From Azadirachta indica (taxonomy: Eukaryota > Streptophyta > Magnoliopsida > Sapindales > Meliaceae): DNA of 64,000 nt. The notes under the pieces are model-generated. The model did no database searches, was not told where the DNA came from, and was given only the letters and a program-made list of their open reading frames with translations. Below are positions 49,561 through 62,100 of this stretch, piece after piece. The stretch spans positions 1,619,026 to 1,683,025 of the forward strand of contig CM040444.1 of assembly GCA_022749755.1 (NCBI GenBank). Reading direction: 5' to 3'. A program made the position numbers and the translations under genes. Within the stretch, counting starts at the first letter, position 1; every line of letters begins with the position of its first letter.

Positions 49561-50079
49561 ATCTGCTAGCATTATGCTATTGAAGTTTAGAACTTGTAAC
49601 TCAATTAGTCCTTATTGCTATCTTAACATTTTGAATTATCATTCACTCTAATGTGCTTCCCTAATTACTTTGTGAAAACAAATCAAACCCAAGAATGATA
49701 AATAGATAAGTTATTGGATCCTACTTAGAAATTTTCCTAAGAAAATGACTTAGGTTATTTTACTTCTGTTGTTTCAACTATATCACTTGAGCATTCAACA
49801 TCATCTATCAACAAAATAATGCGAAACAAAAATGACTTTGTCCTATGAATTGTATACTAGAATGTTGTTTAGCTTGGACTCATGTTCAAGTCTTCTTTTC
49901 AAAACTTTTTAATAAAATGAATTTCATTGATCTTTCAAAGATTGTTGTGTGGCTTGAATTGTAGTCATGTCGTATTGCAACAATTTTTTAATAGTTTTTT
50001 GATAAAAACGAAGTAATTATTGTGTGATTCGAATTGTGTTCAAATTTGTTTACAACAATTTTATAAATTAGAAGATAGC
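49561..50079. other. Spacer between retroelement fragments
   Basis: AT-rich with short imperfect repeats (TTGTGTG.(C/T)TTGAATTGT.(G/T)TC at ~49946 and ~50017). No gene. Confidence 0.4.
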
Positions 50080-51060
50080 CACTTTTTAAGGAAATTATTT
50101 CTTCAACACCTTTGTGTTCCATGGTTATTTTACTTCATTCCTATCCAGACATTGCAGCTTATAAATTCCTAGTTTGAAAACTTTAGTAGCTTTATACAGA
50201 CCTTCCTAGTTTGTGCTAAAAGCTCCCTTACTAGGTACTTAGTATCTTGTGTTATATGCCGAAATATCAAATTCCCCACATGAAAAGTTCTTGAATGAAA
50301 CCTTTTATTATAATACTTTGCCACTCGTTGTTAATAAGTGACCATTTTGATGAGCACCTCATCTGATTTCTTATCCAGCAAACCTAAGCCTATTTGCATT
50401 AACTTTTCATTTTTCAATTCATCAAAATGTTTCACCCTAGATAATGGTGTACCAATTTCAATTGGTATCATAACTTTAAGTCCAAAGGCTAATTAATATA
50501 GTGTTTCTCTTGTTACAGTCATTGTTCTGTAAGGCCAAAAGACCTAAGGTAACTCATCTACCCTTCCTCCTTTCTTATCATCTAAGCATTTTTTCAATGC
50601 CTTCTTAATAGTTTTATTCATTTCCTCAACTTTTCCATTTGCCTATAGATGAGCAAAGGAGACAAAATCTAAGGTTGATGCTAAAATCAACATATAACCC
50701 CTTAAAATTTGCATTATCAAACTATTTCCTATTATCCATGATCAATATCTGAGGGAATCTGAGCAGGTCAATTAAACTGTGTTCCACAAAAGAAGTGATT
50801 CGCTTCTCTATAATTGTAGCTAATCATTTTGTCTCTACCTATTTGATAAAATAGTAGATTGCCAGTATTGCATATTTCATCGAGCATGTCCCACAGGCAA
50901 TGGCTAATCAAATCAAGACCCCACTATGAGAAAGGCCATGGACTAAGTAAAGTAGTAAGCTGTTTAGATGGTTATTTTAGGATATCACCATGAAATTAAC
51001 ATCCTAAACAAGATTGCACTGTTTTTATCTCATTTTGATGCAATATTAGCCAGTAGTATC
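50080..51060 (-). mobile_element. Ty3/gypsy integrase fragment
   Basis: Minus strand debris: YYWL at the top (51060), SPWPF.(Q)WGLDLI, ANGKVEEMNKTIKKALKKCL, then DELP, then AFGLKVMIPIEIGTPLSRVK and YYNKRFHSRTFHVGNL. This order matches the zinc-binding/core/C-terminal parts of gypsy integrase. Stops and frameshifts are frequent. The 5' side abuts the copia LTR at 51060. Confidence 0.75.
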
Positions 51061-51288
51061 TAAGTAGAAAATTGAAATTCTTCTTCACTTTTGATCATAA
51101 ATAGAATACACTAATATGGTACAAGGTCGACGTAATATTTTAGGAAACAAACTAATTCTTACAAATTAGTCATTAACTAAATAAGTCAAAAAAGATTCCA
51201 ACTAGCCTAAAATAGAACATAGCTATCAATTAGCTATTTACAGCCGTATGCAATCTTCTAGAAAAGTCAGAATTTGATATTTCCAACA
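51060..51288 (-). mobile_element. 3' LTR (or LTR part) of a Ty1/copia element
   Basis: On the minus strand the purine tract AAGGGGGAG (51297-51289) is followed at once by TGTTGGAAATATCAAATTCT, a typical polypurine tract and LTR start. The LTR-like sequence ends near 51060, where gypsy integrase sequence begins. Confidence 0.6.
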
Positions 51289-52830
51289 CTCCCCCTTAAG
51301 CTGAAGAATAAATGTTTTCCATTCCTAGCTTACTAGTAATATCTTGGAAGGTTGAACTACCTAATCCTTTTGTGATTATGTCTTCCATCTACAACTTATA
51401 GAATATAAGGAGTGCAAATCAATCCACTTTCAAGTTTTCCTTGACGAAGTGTCGGTTTACCTCAACATATTTTGTTCTATCATGTTGAACTGGATTATGG
51501 ACAATATTTATAGCAAATTTGTTGTCGCAACACAACTTCATAAGTTCATGCCATTTAAACTAAAGTTTTTCTAAGATTTTCTTTATCCATAAGAGCTATC
51601 AAATTTCTTGAACTATTGTAGAAAGCTCAGATTCTACACTTGATCTAGATACAACTCTTTGTTTCTTGCTTCTCTAAGTCACCAAGTTAGAGTACAATTA
51701 CCTGTGGTTAAGCGTTTGTGAGTGAGCCAGCCACTATAGTTTGCATCCTTGTAGGCTTTTATAGTCATCTCTTTTCCCTTTCTAAATGTGATTCCTCTCC
51801 TGGGAGTAGCTTGCAATTATTGAATCACCCTATATAGTACTTGTATATGAATGTTCTTAAGGTCATGCATGAATTGACTTATCACGCTTACTATATATGT
51901 GGTATATGGATGTGTGTATGACAAACAACTTAGTTTTCCTATCAATTTTTGGTACCTTCCTCTATCAACACAGCCTCATCATCTCTTACTTCACCCAACC
52001 TATGATTTTGTTATTGGCGTATCAATGGGCTTGCATTCCATCATTCCTGTCTCTTGTAAGAGATCAAGAATGTACTCTTGCTAGGAAACAAAGATACCTT
52101 TTTAGACCAACCTACTTCAATCCCTAAAAAATATTTAAGCTTCCCAATCTCTTTAATCTCAAATTTTGTCACATGTCTAGCTTTTAGCCTTTGAAATTGT
52201 TCATCATCATCACCTATCACAATGACATCATCGACATATACAATCAAGATTGTGAGTTTCCATGTATCGAGAGTAAAAGAAAGAGTATGATCTGCTTGTC
52301 TTTGTTTGTAGCTGATACCAATAATTACTTTAGTAAACTTTCCAAAACAAGTCTAGGGTGATTGCTTAAGCCCGCCAAGTATGCACCCTTGATCATTTCT
52401 GAAATATTTCTAAAACCCTAGTAGAGGTTTCATATAACATTTTCTTCATGATCATCATGTAAAAAGGCATTATCGACATCAAATTGCTGCATACTCTAAT
52501 TGAAATTAGCAGTCAAAGATAAAAGAATGCGAACAGTATTCATCTTAGTTGCCGAAGTAAAAGTCTCTTGATAATCTATTCCATGTGTTTGAGTGTATCC
52601 CTTGAATACTAACCTTACCTTATACCTCTCCAAAAACTAGTCTACTTTAAACTTAATTGTGTACACCCACTTACATCCTATATGTTGCTTGTCTCTAGGA
52701 TGATTAACAATCTTGCATGTATGATTCTTATTTAGTGCACTTATTTTCTCGGTCATGGCAAGTTTCTAATTCTCATCCTTAAGTGCCTCATGGAAAGTTT
52801 AGAGAATAGGAATGATCTCTTATTTAATAA
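51289..52830 (-). mobile_element. Ty1/copia reverse transcriptase and RNase H remnant
   Basis: Minus strand: GCKWVYTIKFKVD, DYQETFTSATKMNTVRILLS, QQFDVDNAFLHDD, the RT motif VYVDDVIVIGDD (52247-52210), KFEIKEIGKLKYFLGIEV, ETGMMECKPIDTPI, then RNase H debris (KGKEMTIKAYKDANYSGW; YLDQV). The YVDD active-site motif survives, but stops interrupt most of the rest. Gag and integrase are missing; the fragment is cut at ~52830 where the segmental duplication starts. Confidence 0.82.
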
Positions 52831-53299
52831 AAAAGCAGCGGCGTAAGATTTCGTTTTGTTAGCTATATATTTTTTTATTTTGGTATTCGATTCTATGCTG
52901 TCGACATTTCATTAGTGTATTTAAATATTCTCTTGGTTTGTTGACATCTATGTGTTTATTAATAGATATTTATATAATAAAGAGTAGTATTTTATACATA
53001 AACTCATTCATTTATACATACAAACATAAAAATAATTTAAGATTTACAAATGATTTACTGATAAGTGTTCAAATCATGACAAACTAATACTTTTTTATCC
53101 TTTTATGACAATTTAAATAAAATAATATTTTTATCCTCTTATTAATTGAAAAATTAACAAAAAAAATAGTTAGTGAAGACAAATTTTATCTTTCTAAATT
53201 ATAATGTAATGTTCTAAAAATAATTCTTACAAGTAAAATCTCAATTATATAAAACATCAAACAATAATATAAGTTTATTGCATTTATACAAAATTCTAT

Positions 53300-54786
53300 T
53301 GATATATTAATTTTTGGTACGTGATTATATTTAAATCATTTGTCATTAAGTAGCATGCTTAGCGTTATTTATTTTGTTCTAAATAGTTATTTTTTTAATT
53401 ATTTTAAGTTTATTTTGTAGGCATTGATGTGTTTTAACATGAAAGATATAAAAATAAAGTATAAAAGCACGTTCGCTAACCGTTCATGAAAATCATAGTC
53501 TTAATCTTGGGGATCAAAATGCAAGCAATTGAGGACTAAAATGCATATATATCAAACTATAAATGTAAATTCAAAATAATTAAAAGTAAGAGAATCCAAT
53601 TGAAATATACCGCAGATGTGCCATTGTTGGCCGAATCAATGGCGCAACCGCTCCACATTATAGCACACCCACGCCATGCTTTTTGCCTTCTCAACGCCCC
53701 TGCACCAAAATACTGCTCGTACCGCTTCTGTTTAAATTTAATAATTTTTTATTCCTAAATTAAAATAAGTGGTAAGATTTGAGATATTTTTAAATTTTTG
53801 TATTTTTTCAAAGAGGAGTTACCGTAGCCAAGGAAAAAAAGGAAGTTTTAAAGATAAAAAAGGAGAAGAAGATGGCTAGAGAGAGAAAAAGAAAAATCAA
53901 CAAGAAAAATAAGAGTTTTATCAACAGATTGAAAGATTCTTATCAACCTTATGGGTTCAAGATCTCTTCATCTAGTTTTTCTTTCTCTTCCTTTTTAATT
54001 TCATATTGAATTGAACAATTTGTACTGACTGAAATTATGTATTTGATTGTTAAATTTTTTATGAGTAATCTTGACCTCTATTTTATGTGTGGTTAGATTT
54101 ATTTTTTAAGATAATAGTTTAATTTATTGGAAGCATTCATTTTTTGATATTGTGTTGTTTTGTATTTGATATCTTAGATTGAGTATTTATCATAATAATT
54201 AATGTTTCTAAATATTTGGTCAATATTTGAATAAAATGCGGATTAATATGAACTGAGAAGTGAATATCATATTTAAACCGTATGATAAATATTGTAAATT
54301 ACATGTTAGACAGAGATATACTAATATGGTTTATATAATTTAATTAAAAATTATCATTAATTGTAATGCATTTCCATTTAATTAATTTTACATAAAAATA
54401 TAATGAATTATTAAGTGCGAAGTAGTTTCGATTAATTTCGAGAGAGACTATCGAATAAGATACAATAATTAACTGGCAATACTGACATCAAATCAGAATA
54501 ACATCAATAAAAGAAGTGGATGCTTCTAATTAAGATAAAATTGTTGACTCTAAATTTTTTCATTAATTGAATCTTTTATTTATTTTGTTAATTAATTAAT
54601 TTTTATTTATTTTAATTTTTTATTCAAATTATTTCGATTTTTTCAAATAAATTCATAAATTAATTATCTTTGATTCTTAATTGATTAATATTTTTCGTGA
54701 AATCGACATTCTCTTATTATTATATTATTTGTTACGATTCTGTACACTTATGAATATCGTGCACATGTTACACTAATCATACAACA
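53300..54786. mobile_element. TG...CA insertion with 5-bp target duplication, probable solo LTR
   Basis: Comparison with copy A shows this 1,487-bp block interrupts otherwise continuous sequence. It starts TGATATATTAATTTTTGG, ends CATACAACA, and is flanked by TCTAT on both sides (53295-53299 and 54787-54791). The ending TTACGATTCTGTACACTTATGAATATCGTGCAC region resembles gypsy-type LTR ends. No coding domains, so a solo LTR is the simplest reading. Confidence 0.75.
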
Positions 54787-55203
54787 TCTATATATCTAAT
54801 ATTAATACAAAATAAACAAATAAAACTAGCCCACAGTATATGTAAACTAACCTCTATATATCCAGTGAAGGGTTTCCAAGTTTTGATCCGTAAGGTTCCA
54901 GTTTTCCTTCTTCCCACAGAATTATTATTGTACTACTGTACTTCCATTTGTATTCTTGTACTACACAAGACACATATCATTATGTTTACCACAATCAGTA
55001 CAACCTTAATTAATTAATTAGTAGATGATTGTCACTTATATATATTTTATGAATATTTTATATTCTTCTTTTCTGTCTGATGGACCCACTAAAATTTCTT
55101 GCATTTTAAATTAATAAATTAATTTGGGTTCTTTAGACGTGTAACATGCTCATTTGTAAATGATATTGACGAGGTACCAAAACTAGAATTCTTTAATTAT
55201 TTG

Positions 55204-55228
55204 CTCTCTCTCTCTCTCTCTCTCTCTC
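55204..55228. repeat. (CT)n microsatellite in duplicated segment B
   Basis: About 12 pure CT units; homologous to 37813-37844. Confidence 0.85.
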
Positions 55229-55555
55229 CATTTTGAGCATAGCACTCATAAGTTGCTGCTTGCAGAAGCAGGCTGTTTCCACTCTCCAATTAATACGATT
55301 AGAAATGGCCTTTCTGCAGTAACTCCAACATCAATTTTGGTTTCTCTACTCTGTCTCATCTTATTATCGGATCTGCTTGCCAATTAGGGTTGCTCAAATT
55401 CTTGTCTTCTGATCTACAAATCTTCTTTTCATTCATTTGTTGTATTTTCCTAATTTGGGCCTCTGAAACTAAAGTGACTGCGGAAACCATCAGCTGCTCT
55501 ACTCCTTCACAAAATCTGAGGTAATAAAGACGGCAGCAGTTTTTGATCATCCGCC

Positions 55556-55557
<2 letters not shown>

Positions 55558-55609
<52 letters not shown>
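55558..55609. repeat. (ATT)n microsatellite, ~17 units
   Basis: Expanded relative to the ~7-8 unit run at the same place in copy A. Confidence 0.9.
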
Positions 55610-57265
55610 GATAATCAGAAACGATCTCTCGAGGGTATAATTTATCTGTTTTTGTCCTCAATTCTCTTAATCGTGCTCTTATTAGAAAAAAAGATTAGGG
55701 TTTCTCTTTATTTTCTCTTCTCCTTTTTCTTTCTTTTAGCTTTTAAATATATATTAATACTTGATATTAATGAAATTAAATGGCTAAGATTTCATTTTAT
55801 CTCTTCGTTAATTTAATTAATTAACACCTTACTTTCAAGAAAACTCAGTTATATTAAAAATTACTTGTAAGTCTTACAGTTTTGTCTATTAAATTGATTA
55901 GTTTTAATGGTTTCAAAAATATTTATTAAAATGTCAATATATTAAAAGTTAACTATTATATCATTGTCTAATATTTAGTTAGCTAAAAATATAATTTTAA
56001 ATTTCTCATAAAAAATAATTAATATAATAATAAATAAATATTATTTTATAACTTATTAACTATTAAATGTTTATTAGTATATTATAATTGAAATATAAAT
56101 GTATTTATTTTATAATATATTAATAATTTAATTTTAATTACATATCTATTAGAAATTTAATAAAATAAAATATAATTTTATAAATAAATTATATTATAAT
56201 ATAATATTATGATTATATTATAATTTAAATAAAATATATTTAAATACAGCTAAAATATTTTTTAATTAAATAAACTTAAATTTATAATATATTAAAAATA
56301 TTAATATTATTAATGTATTATAACATAATATTATTATTTTTTTATTAATATATTTTAAATAAATATATTGTATTTTGTCAAATTTTAAAAATTTAATAAA
56401 TACTTTTATTAAATTTTTTTAAAAAAATTAAGCCGGTAGGTAAAGTCCAAATTGTTTTTAAATCTCCTTATTTACCCCAGTGTAGGGTTTCAAAATTAGG
56501 TGAGAGCAAGCCAAACAACACCCTAAACCACTCCGTCCAGCCCTTGATAGCTCTTTATAGGTCAGTTAGTATCTATTGTTAATATTAAAGAAAATTACCA
56601 ACGATTTGGGTTGGGACAAATATTTCTATAAATATCGGCCTTACTTGAATATTATCAAAGTATCTTGGGATTAAGATGAAAGTAGCTCTAATTTTTAATA
56701 AAAACTAATATCGTATACTTGGGCAAATAGACATATATCTCTTAATATTTATAAAATAACAAAGTAAAATATTTTTTTTTCAATTATAACTGTTTAATCT
56801 TTATTTTAATATTTTTTAAAATATACTTTTCTCAATTATAACTATTTAATTCTTATTTTAATATTTTTCTATTTCAACAAAAATTTAAAAAAAATACTAT
56901 TTTTATAATAATTCTAATAATGAGTTAGATCAAATTCATATACTAAAATATTTGTTAATCATTTATACTACTTTTTTAATAATATGTAATTTAATATTTA
57001 ATTATCAAAAAATTTTCCAACATTTTCTTAAAATTTTATTTTTATATATAATATATTTACTTAAAAATTATATTAAATTTATTATATTTTCTTAAAAAAA
57101 TACAAAAATATAAATAAAAAATATAAAAAATACATATGTGATATATATATAAAGTATTACAAATAAAATAATCAAAATTCTCTTCTTTTTTCTATATTTT
57201 TTAATTAAAATTAAGTTATATTATTTAATTAGTATATAAAATATATCTAATTACTAATTTTATTA

Positions 57266-58600
57266 ACATATGCAACCAATTTTAATTCACTTATTATAAT
57301 TTATCACTCTCATTTTATTTAAAAGCCTTAATTTTTTTCTTACAAATATTTCATAGATGCTCATAACCCTCTTCTTTATTGAAATATTTGAAGTAAAATT
57401 TTTTACATAAGATTATAATAATAAATTAAAATATGTGAATTAAATTTGAAGTCATTTATTAACAGAATTAATAATTAGATATATTTTATATTCTTATTAA
57501 ATAATATAATTTAATTTTAATTAAAAATATGAAAAAGAAGAGATTTTTTATTATTTTTATTTGTAATTTATATTATATATATTTTTTATTGATATTAATT
57601 ATGAGCTTCACGATTTTTCTCATAAAAATATAATATAAGTTTTTAAATAAAAATATATTGTATATAAAAAAAAATAAATACTAAAAATATTTTATTTAAT
57701 TTTTTATAATACATATCAAATTATTATTAAAAAAGTAAAAGATGAGGATTAGAAATATTTTAGTTTGTGGATTTGATCAAACTCATTTTTTGAATTTTCT
57801 TGATAATGGTATTTTCTTTTCTAAATTTTTTGGTGAAATAATAAATCAAAAAAAAAATTTAATTTTAACATTTTAATCCTTAATATTAGTATATTATGAA
57901 GCATAGAAACTAAATTATTATAACTGAAAGCAGTAATCTTACTTTATTATTCTGTAAGATGTTAGGAATATAAATAATAATAACTTAAAGTCAACTAAAG
58001 GAAGTAAAAATTTAGGGGATATTTATCCTTTTGTCCAAACCCGAGGAATATTTATTTTTCTCCAAGCATTATGAATATCTATTAATATCCCTTTCTAATA
58101 ATACACATTTATGTGTGAAATATTTTAATTGTTTACAAATAAATCTTGATAAACTATATTAATAATAATAATAACATTTGAGAAATCAAAAATAATTAAT
58201 ATGTCAAAAAGGACATGTCTATTTAAAAATTGTAACCAAAAAAATTATTATTTTGCTGTAAAATAAAAATAAATATATATAAAATAAGTTTATTTAACAT
58301 CTTTTCAAAATTAATTAAAATAAAACTTTTTAGTTTTATTTTTATTTTAAATATTAAATACTAAATGACTCATGAGATAAAGATAAGATTATTCATAATT
58401 TGTGACAATTAATCTAAATAACATATTAACATTTGGATGAAAAAAAAAAAAATAGACCATGAAAGGGCTTGGATTAATGTATAAACTATTTTATAATTTT
58501 TAATTATTTATTAATGTAAATAATACTATTTTATATTTAAAAAATTAAAATACTAAAGGGTCTAGGTTAAGATAATAATATTGTTTTAAAAATTTTAATA
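57266..58600. other. AT-rich intergenic DNA, no gene seen
   Basis: Long A/T runs, no open frame of note, no recognisable repeat edge. Confidence 0.55.
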
Positions 58601-59440
58601 TGAATTTCTAGATGATTTTGTGATTAACTACCTAAATGACATTGTAGTGTATAGTGAAATATTCAATGAACATCTCGAGCACCTTGGCTTTGTATTCTGT
58701 AAGTTGCAGGAATCACAAAAGCTATATGTCAAGAAGGAGAAGTCTTATTCTGAGAACAATGGGTGAGTAACGAAAAGATTCGCATGGACATAAAGAAAGT
58801 CAAGACCATTCTTGATTGGACCAAATCCAAAAGGCACTCGAACTTAGATCTGTTTTTGGTTTGACGAACTACTACATGAAGTTTATTGACGCTTACACGT
58901 AAAAAGTTAATGTGTTCATTGACATGTTACAAAAAGATAAAATATGTGAGTTGATCAAAGCATGGCAACAATCATTTTAAGACATCAAAACTGTAGTAGC
59001 TTTGTGAGCCTATGTTTAACTTATTGGATTTCAGCAAACCTTTCGAGGTATACACAAATGCATTGGATAGGGCCATTGGCGACGTGCTTGTGCGGGAAAA
59101 GCAACATATTGCCTTTAAGAGTCAAGAGTTAAAACAATACTATATCCATATGAAGGAAATGGACAAACAATAGTGCATTGTTTGGCAAAATGATGGCATT
59201 ACCTCCTATGAATGCTTTCAGTAGCCGTCATGGACAATATGGCCAACACATACTTTCGATCATAGAAAGTTATCCCTAAAAGCAAGCAAGGTGGCAGGAG
59301 TTTGTTGTTAAAATTTGACTTCAAATGGATGCACAAGTTGGGGAGGCAAAATATGATTATTGATGCCCTCAGTTAAATGAAGTCAATTAGTCTCGTACTT
59401 TATTGGCAAAGTGACATTGGCCCGACCCTTCCTAGAAGTC
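58601..59440 (+). mobile_element. Ty3/gypsy reverse transcriptase-RNase H remnant
   Basis: Plus strand debris: FLDDFVINYLNDIVVYSEIF then EHLEHLGFVF and LYVKKEKSY (the RT palm, Asp-Asp pair altered to Asn-Asp), FGLTNYYMKFID-like, then RNase H FDFKWMHKLGRQNMIIDALS near 59320-59380. Several frameshifts and stops. No LTRs or integrase adjacent on this strand. Confidence 0.8.
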
Positions 59441-61600
59441 CAAAACAAATCCTACTAAATGCCTGTACATCTCACCTGTAATCTTCTTATAAACATTATA
59501 TATAAAACCATGACTAACGCAAATGGCGCCTTCAAGACTTCATCATTAACATGTATTAAGACTCCGTTGCTTATCAAACATATATGCTTGACCACATACA
59601 TACATGGCATGCTCAAAATATTTTATGCACTATGCAAAGAGGGGTTTCAACCTTATTTATTAAAACTGCACTCTACACGAAATCCTGCATGATTTGGAGA
59701 GAAACGGGAAAATAGGAACAGAAATCAACTTGTGTCTCAACCAATAGATATAATTTAGAACAAAATATATTTTTATACATTAGTGTAAGACATCTTTAAA
59801 TATGCATAAATTGGACATCATTTGCATAACGAGAGCATATGTCATCACATGCAGATAATATCACACTTAACTAGCACTTGGGAAAAATATCATACCTGGT
59901 GAAAATCACCATCGCCCATGCGAGAAATTGATACTTAACTCGGCGGTCTTGTATCATTGGCTCGAGAGAACATGATTCACTTTATATCAAATATATTTTT
60001 ATATTTTCATGGGTCCCAAGGACCTTAACTACATAACTGGTTGCGTGTACATATTAGGGTGTTTTAAACAACACAAATAATATTCAAACAGAAAACAAAT
60101 CACTTTTACACAACCACTAGATATCACATAAAATTTAAATGTCACTTTCCATGCAACATAACTAAATATATAATACTTAATAGTATCTACTCATAGCTAG
60201 TAGCTCAATCTCGAGAAATTTCAGAGTTCTTTGGGTTACTTACTATTGTACTGCTCTCTAAATACATAGGATTTAATAGTTTATTATTAAAACTTATTCA
60301 AAACTTAATACATATTACAAATACATGAATAAAACTATTTTAATTTCATGAATACACCATATACTGAATTTCTAAATATCAATTCAACTTCTCTATTCCT
60401 ATTCCCCGTTTTTTTTTTTTTTTTTGCGAAGAATTTCTTTCTATTTTATTTTTCCCTTTCCTTTTCCTTTCTTTTTCCGAAACTCTTTCTTCTCGATTTC
60501 CTTTTCTTTTTGTCTTTCTTTTCACCTTAATTGCTTTTGTTTAGTTTGGCTTTCAAAACCATGAAACGCAAATTATAATATATATATGTGTGTGTGTGTG
60601 CGCACCGCCTTACCGCTTTATCTTTCTATTATTATATATTTTCTTTTCTTTTCCTTTTAACACCTAACATGAAAGATGTCTCATAGCATGTTGGCACGAA
60701 TGCTACATACTCTTGACTTTGACGAAATAAGGAAAGAGAAGTCAAGTTGAGATGTAATAGAGAAATAGAGGCAGTATTAGTACTCTTATAAATATAAGGT
60801 GACAGGATGTAGTTAGAAGCTGTATTAATGCTCTTATAAGCTTGAGGTAATAGCATATGGTAGAAGAGTGTGGGGGCACGTAAAGTATCCAAACATAAAT
60901 TGGTGTTTTGGGAATATAATGTCGATAGTCGACAACACTGAAAGTCACTTGATGGTTTCGTATTTGAACAGAAAGCAAACATATACAGGTAGCAACTAGT
61001 GAGGTAGCTAGACAGTGTAATAGGTGACAAAAAATGAGATTAAACTCTCTAGATAATGCGGGGGATCTCCAAAAGGCTCATAAATGGTTGCACTTGCTGA
61101 CAATAATGCAAGGCATACTTGTTGCTCTTTGGACATATGGTAAACTCATTGGGTTGTAATTTATAGGTGATACGTTTGTCTATAGGTAGCCAAGGCTGTT
61201 CATTACAAAAATGTACCTATCATGGCAAAAGCTTAAGATAATAAGCAAAGTAAGAGTGAGTTGTCTCTAAGCACACATTGTACAGTGTATCTGTTTTTTG
61301 ACAAAATAAAAAAAAGTTGAAGGTTGGGGCTTTTGTAAATTGTGTGTGTGTGATCTTGTTGAGTTTCATGTTTCTTTCTTTACTGCACAGCAAATTTACG
61401 CATTTGGAAAGACCTTGTGACGTCTTGTAAAGTGACCTTAATAGCACAAGCTTGGGCTAAGCATACCCCATCTTTCAAGAAGTCATATGAGGCGGAAGCT
61501 CCATTCGCGGTTTCGAAATGATCGTTTTTATCCTACAAATGCTCTTCTATGAAAATTAATGATTTACCCTAACTAGTATATTGAAGTCTCTTTGCTACGG
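59441..61600. other. Unidentified, less AT-rich region
   Basis: Short frames on both strands (minus 60632-61030, plus 59459-59692) lack domains. A T-run (~60410-60425), a TG microsatellite (~60588-60600) and a ~48-bp imperfect doublet (~60771-60865, GTATTA.T.CTCTTATAA) are present. It could be flanking retroelement sequence or an untranslated transcript; I cannot tell which. Confidence 0.35.
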
Positions 61601-61914
61601 CCTTTTCTGAATATCCCTGACTCAACTTTAATTAGAAAATGAAATTATTAAATTCAAATTCTTTTTTTTTTGGAATACTGTAATATACTCGCTTAACTTT
61701 TAAGGAAAGAACAAGTACTCTCTTAAGTTTTTAGAATATGGTAGATGTCCTTTAAATTTTGAGAAAATAGGAAGATATCCTTTCAAACTTAATTTTTGTA
61801 AGTTTAACTTATTAAAATATTATTATTTTAATCTCTAAGTTTTTTAAAATAACAAATAAAATATAATTTTCTTATTTTAACAATGTAGTTCTCATTATTT
61901 TTAATATTATATTA

Positions 61915-62100
61915 ATAATGGCAACGGATCATGGATCCTAATCCTCGACCTCATTCTTAAATGGGTTATGGGGATCCCCATCTTTGATTGGTCTCTGGTT
62001 GGCCAAAATTGGAGATGGGCCGAGGATGTCTTTGATTTGGGCTAAGATCCCCACAGGTCTCGTACCAAATTTAGACTCCTTTTGACCTCACACTAAAGAA
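61915..62100. mobile_element. GC-richer patch, possible hAT-type element end
   Basis: GGCAACGGATCATGGATCC and GGGTTATGGGGATCCCCATC stand out from AT-rich surroundings and recall the GTCAACGGG...GGGGATCCCC ends of some plant hAT-type elements. Only one end is seen. Confidence 0.25.

Larger units (their letters stand above)
52845..57265. repeat. Segmental duplication, copy B (direct; partner 36711-39835)
   Basis: Collinear with copy A apart from a 1.49 kb insertion (53300-54786) and a ~235-bp absence near 54921-54945. Similarity fades near 57265, in the AT-rich tail. Confidence 0.88.

Noticed and set aside
60348..60530. Phe-rich 60-codon frame
   Set aside because: Produced by T-rich and TTTCC-rich low-complexity sequence.
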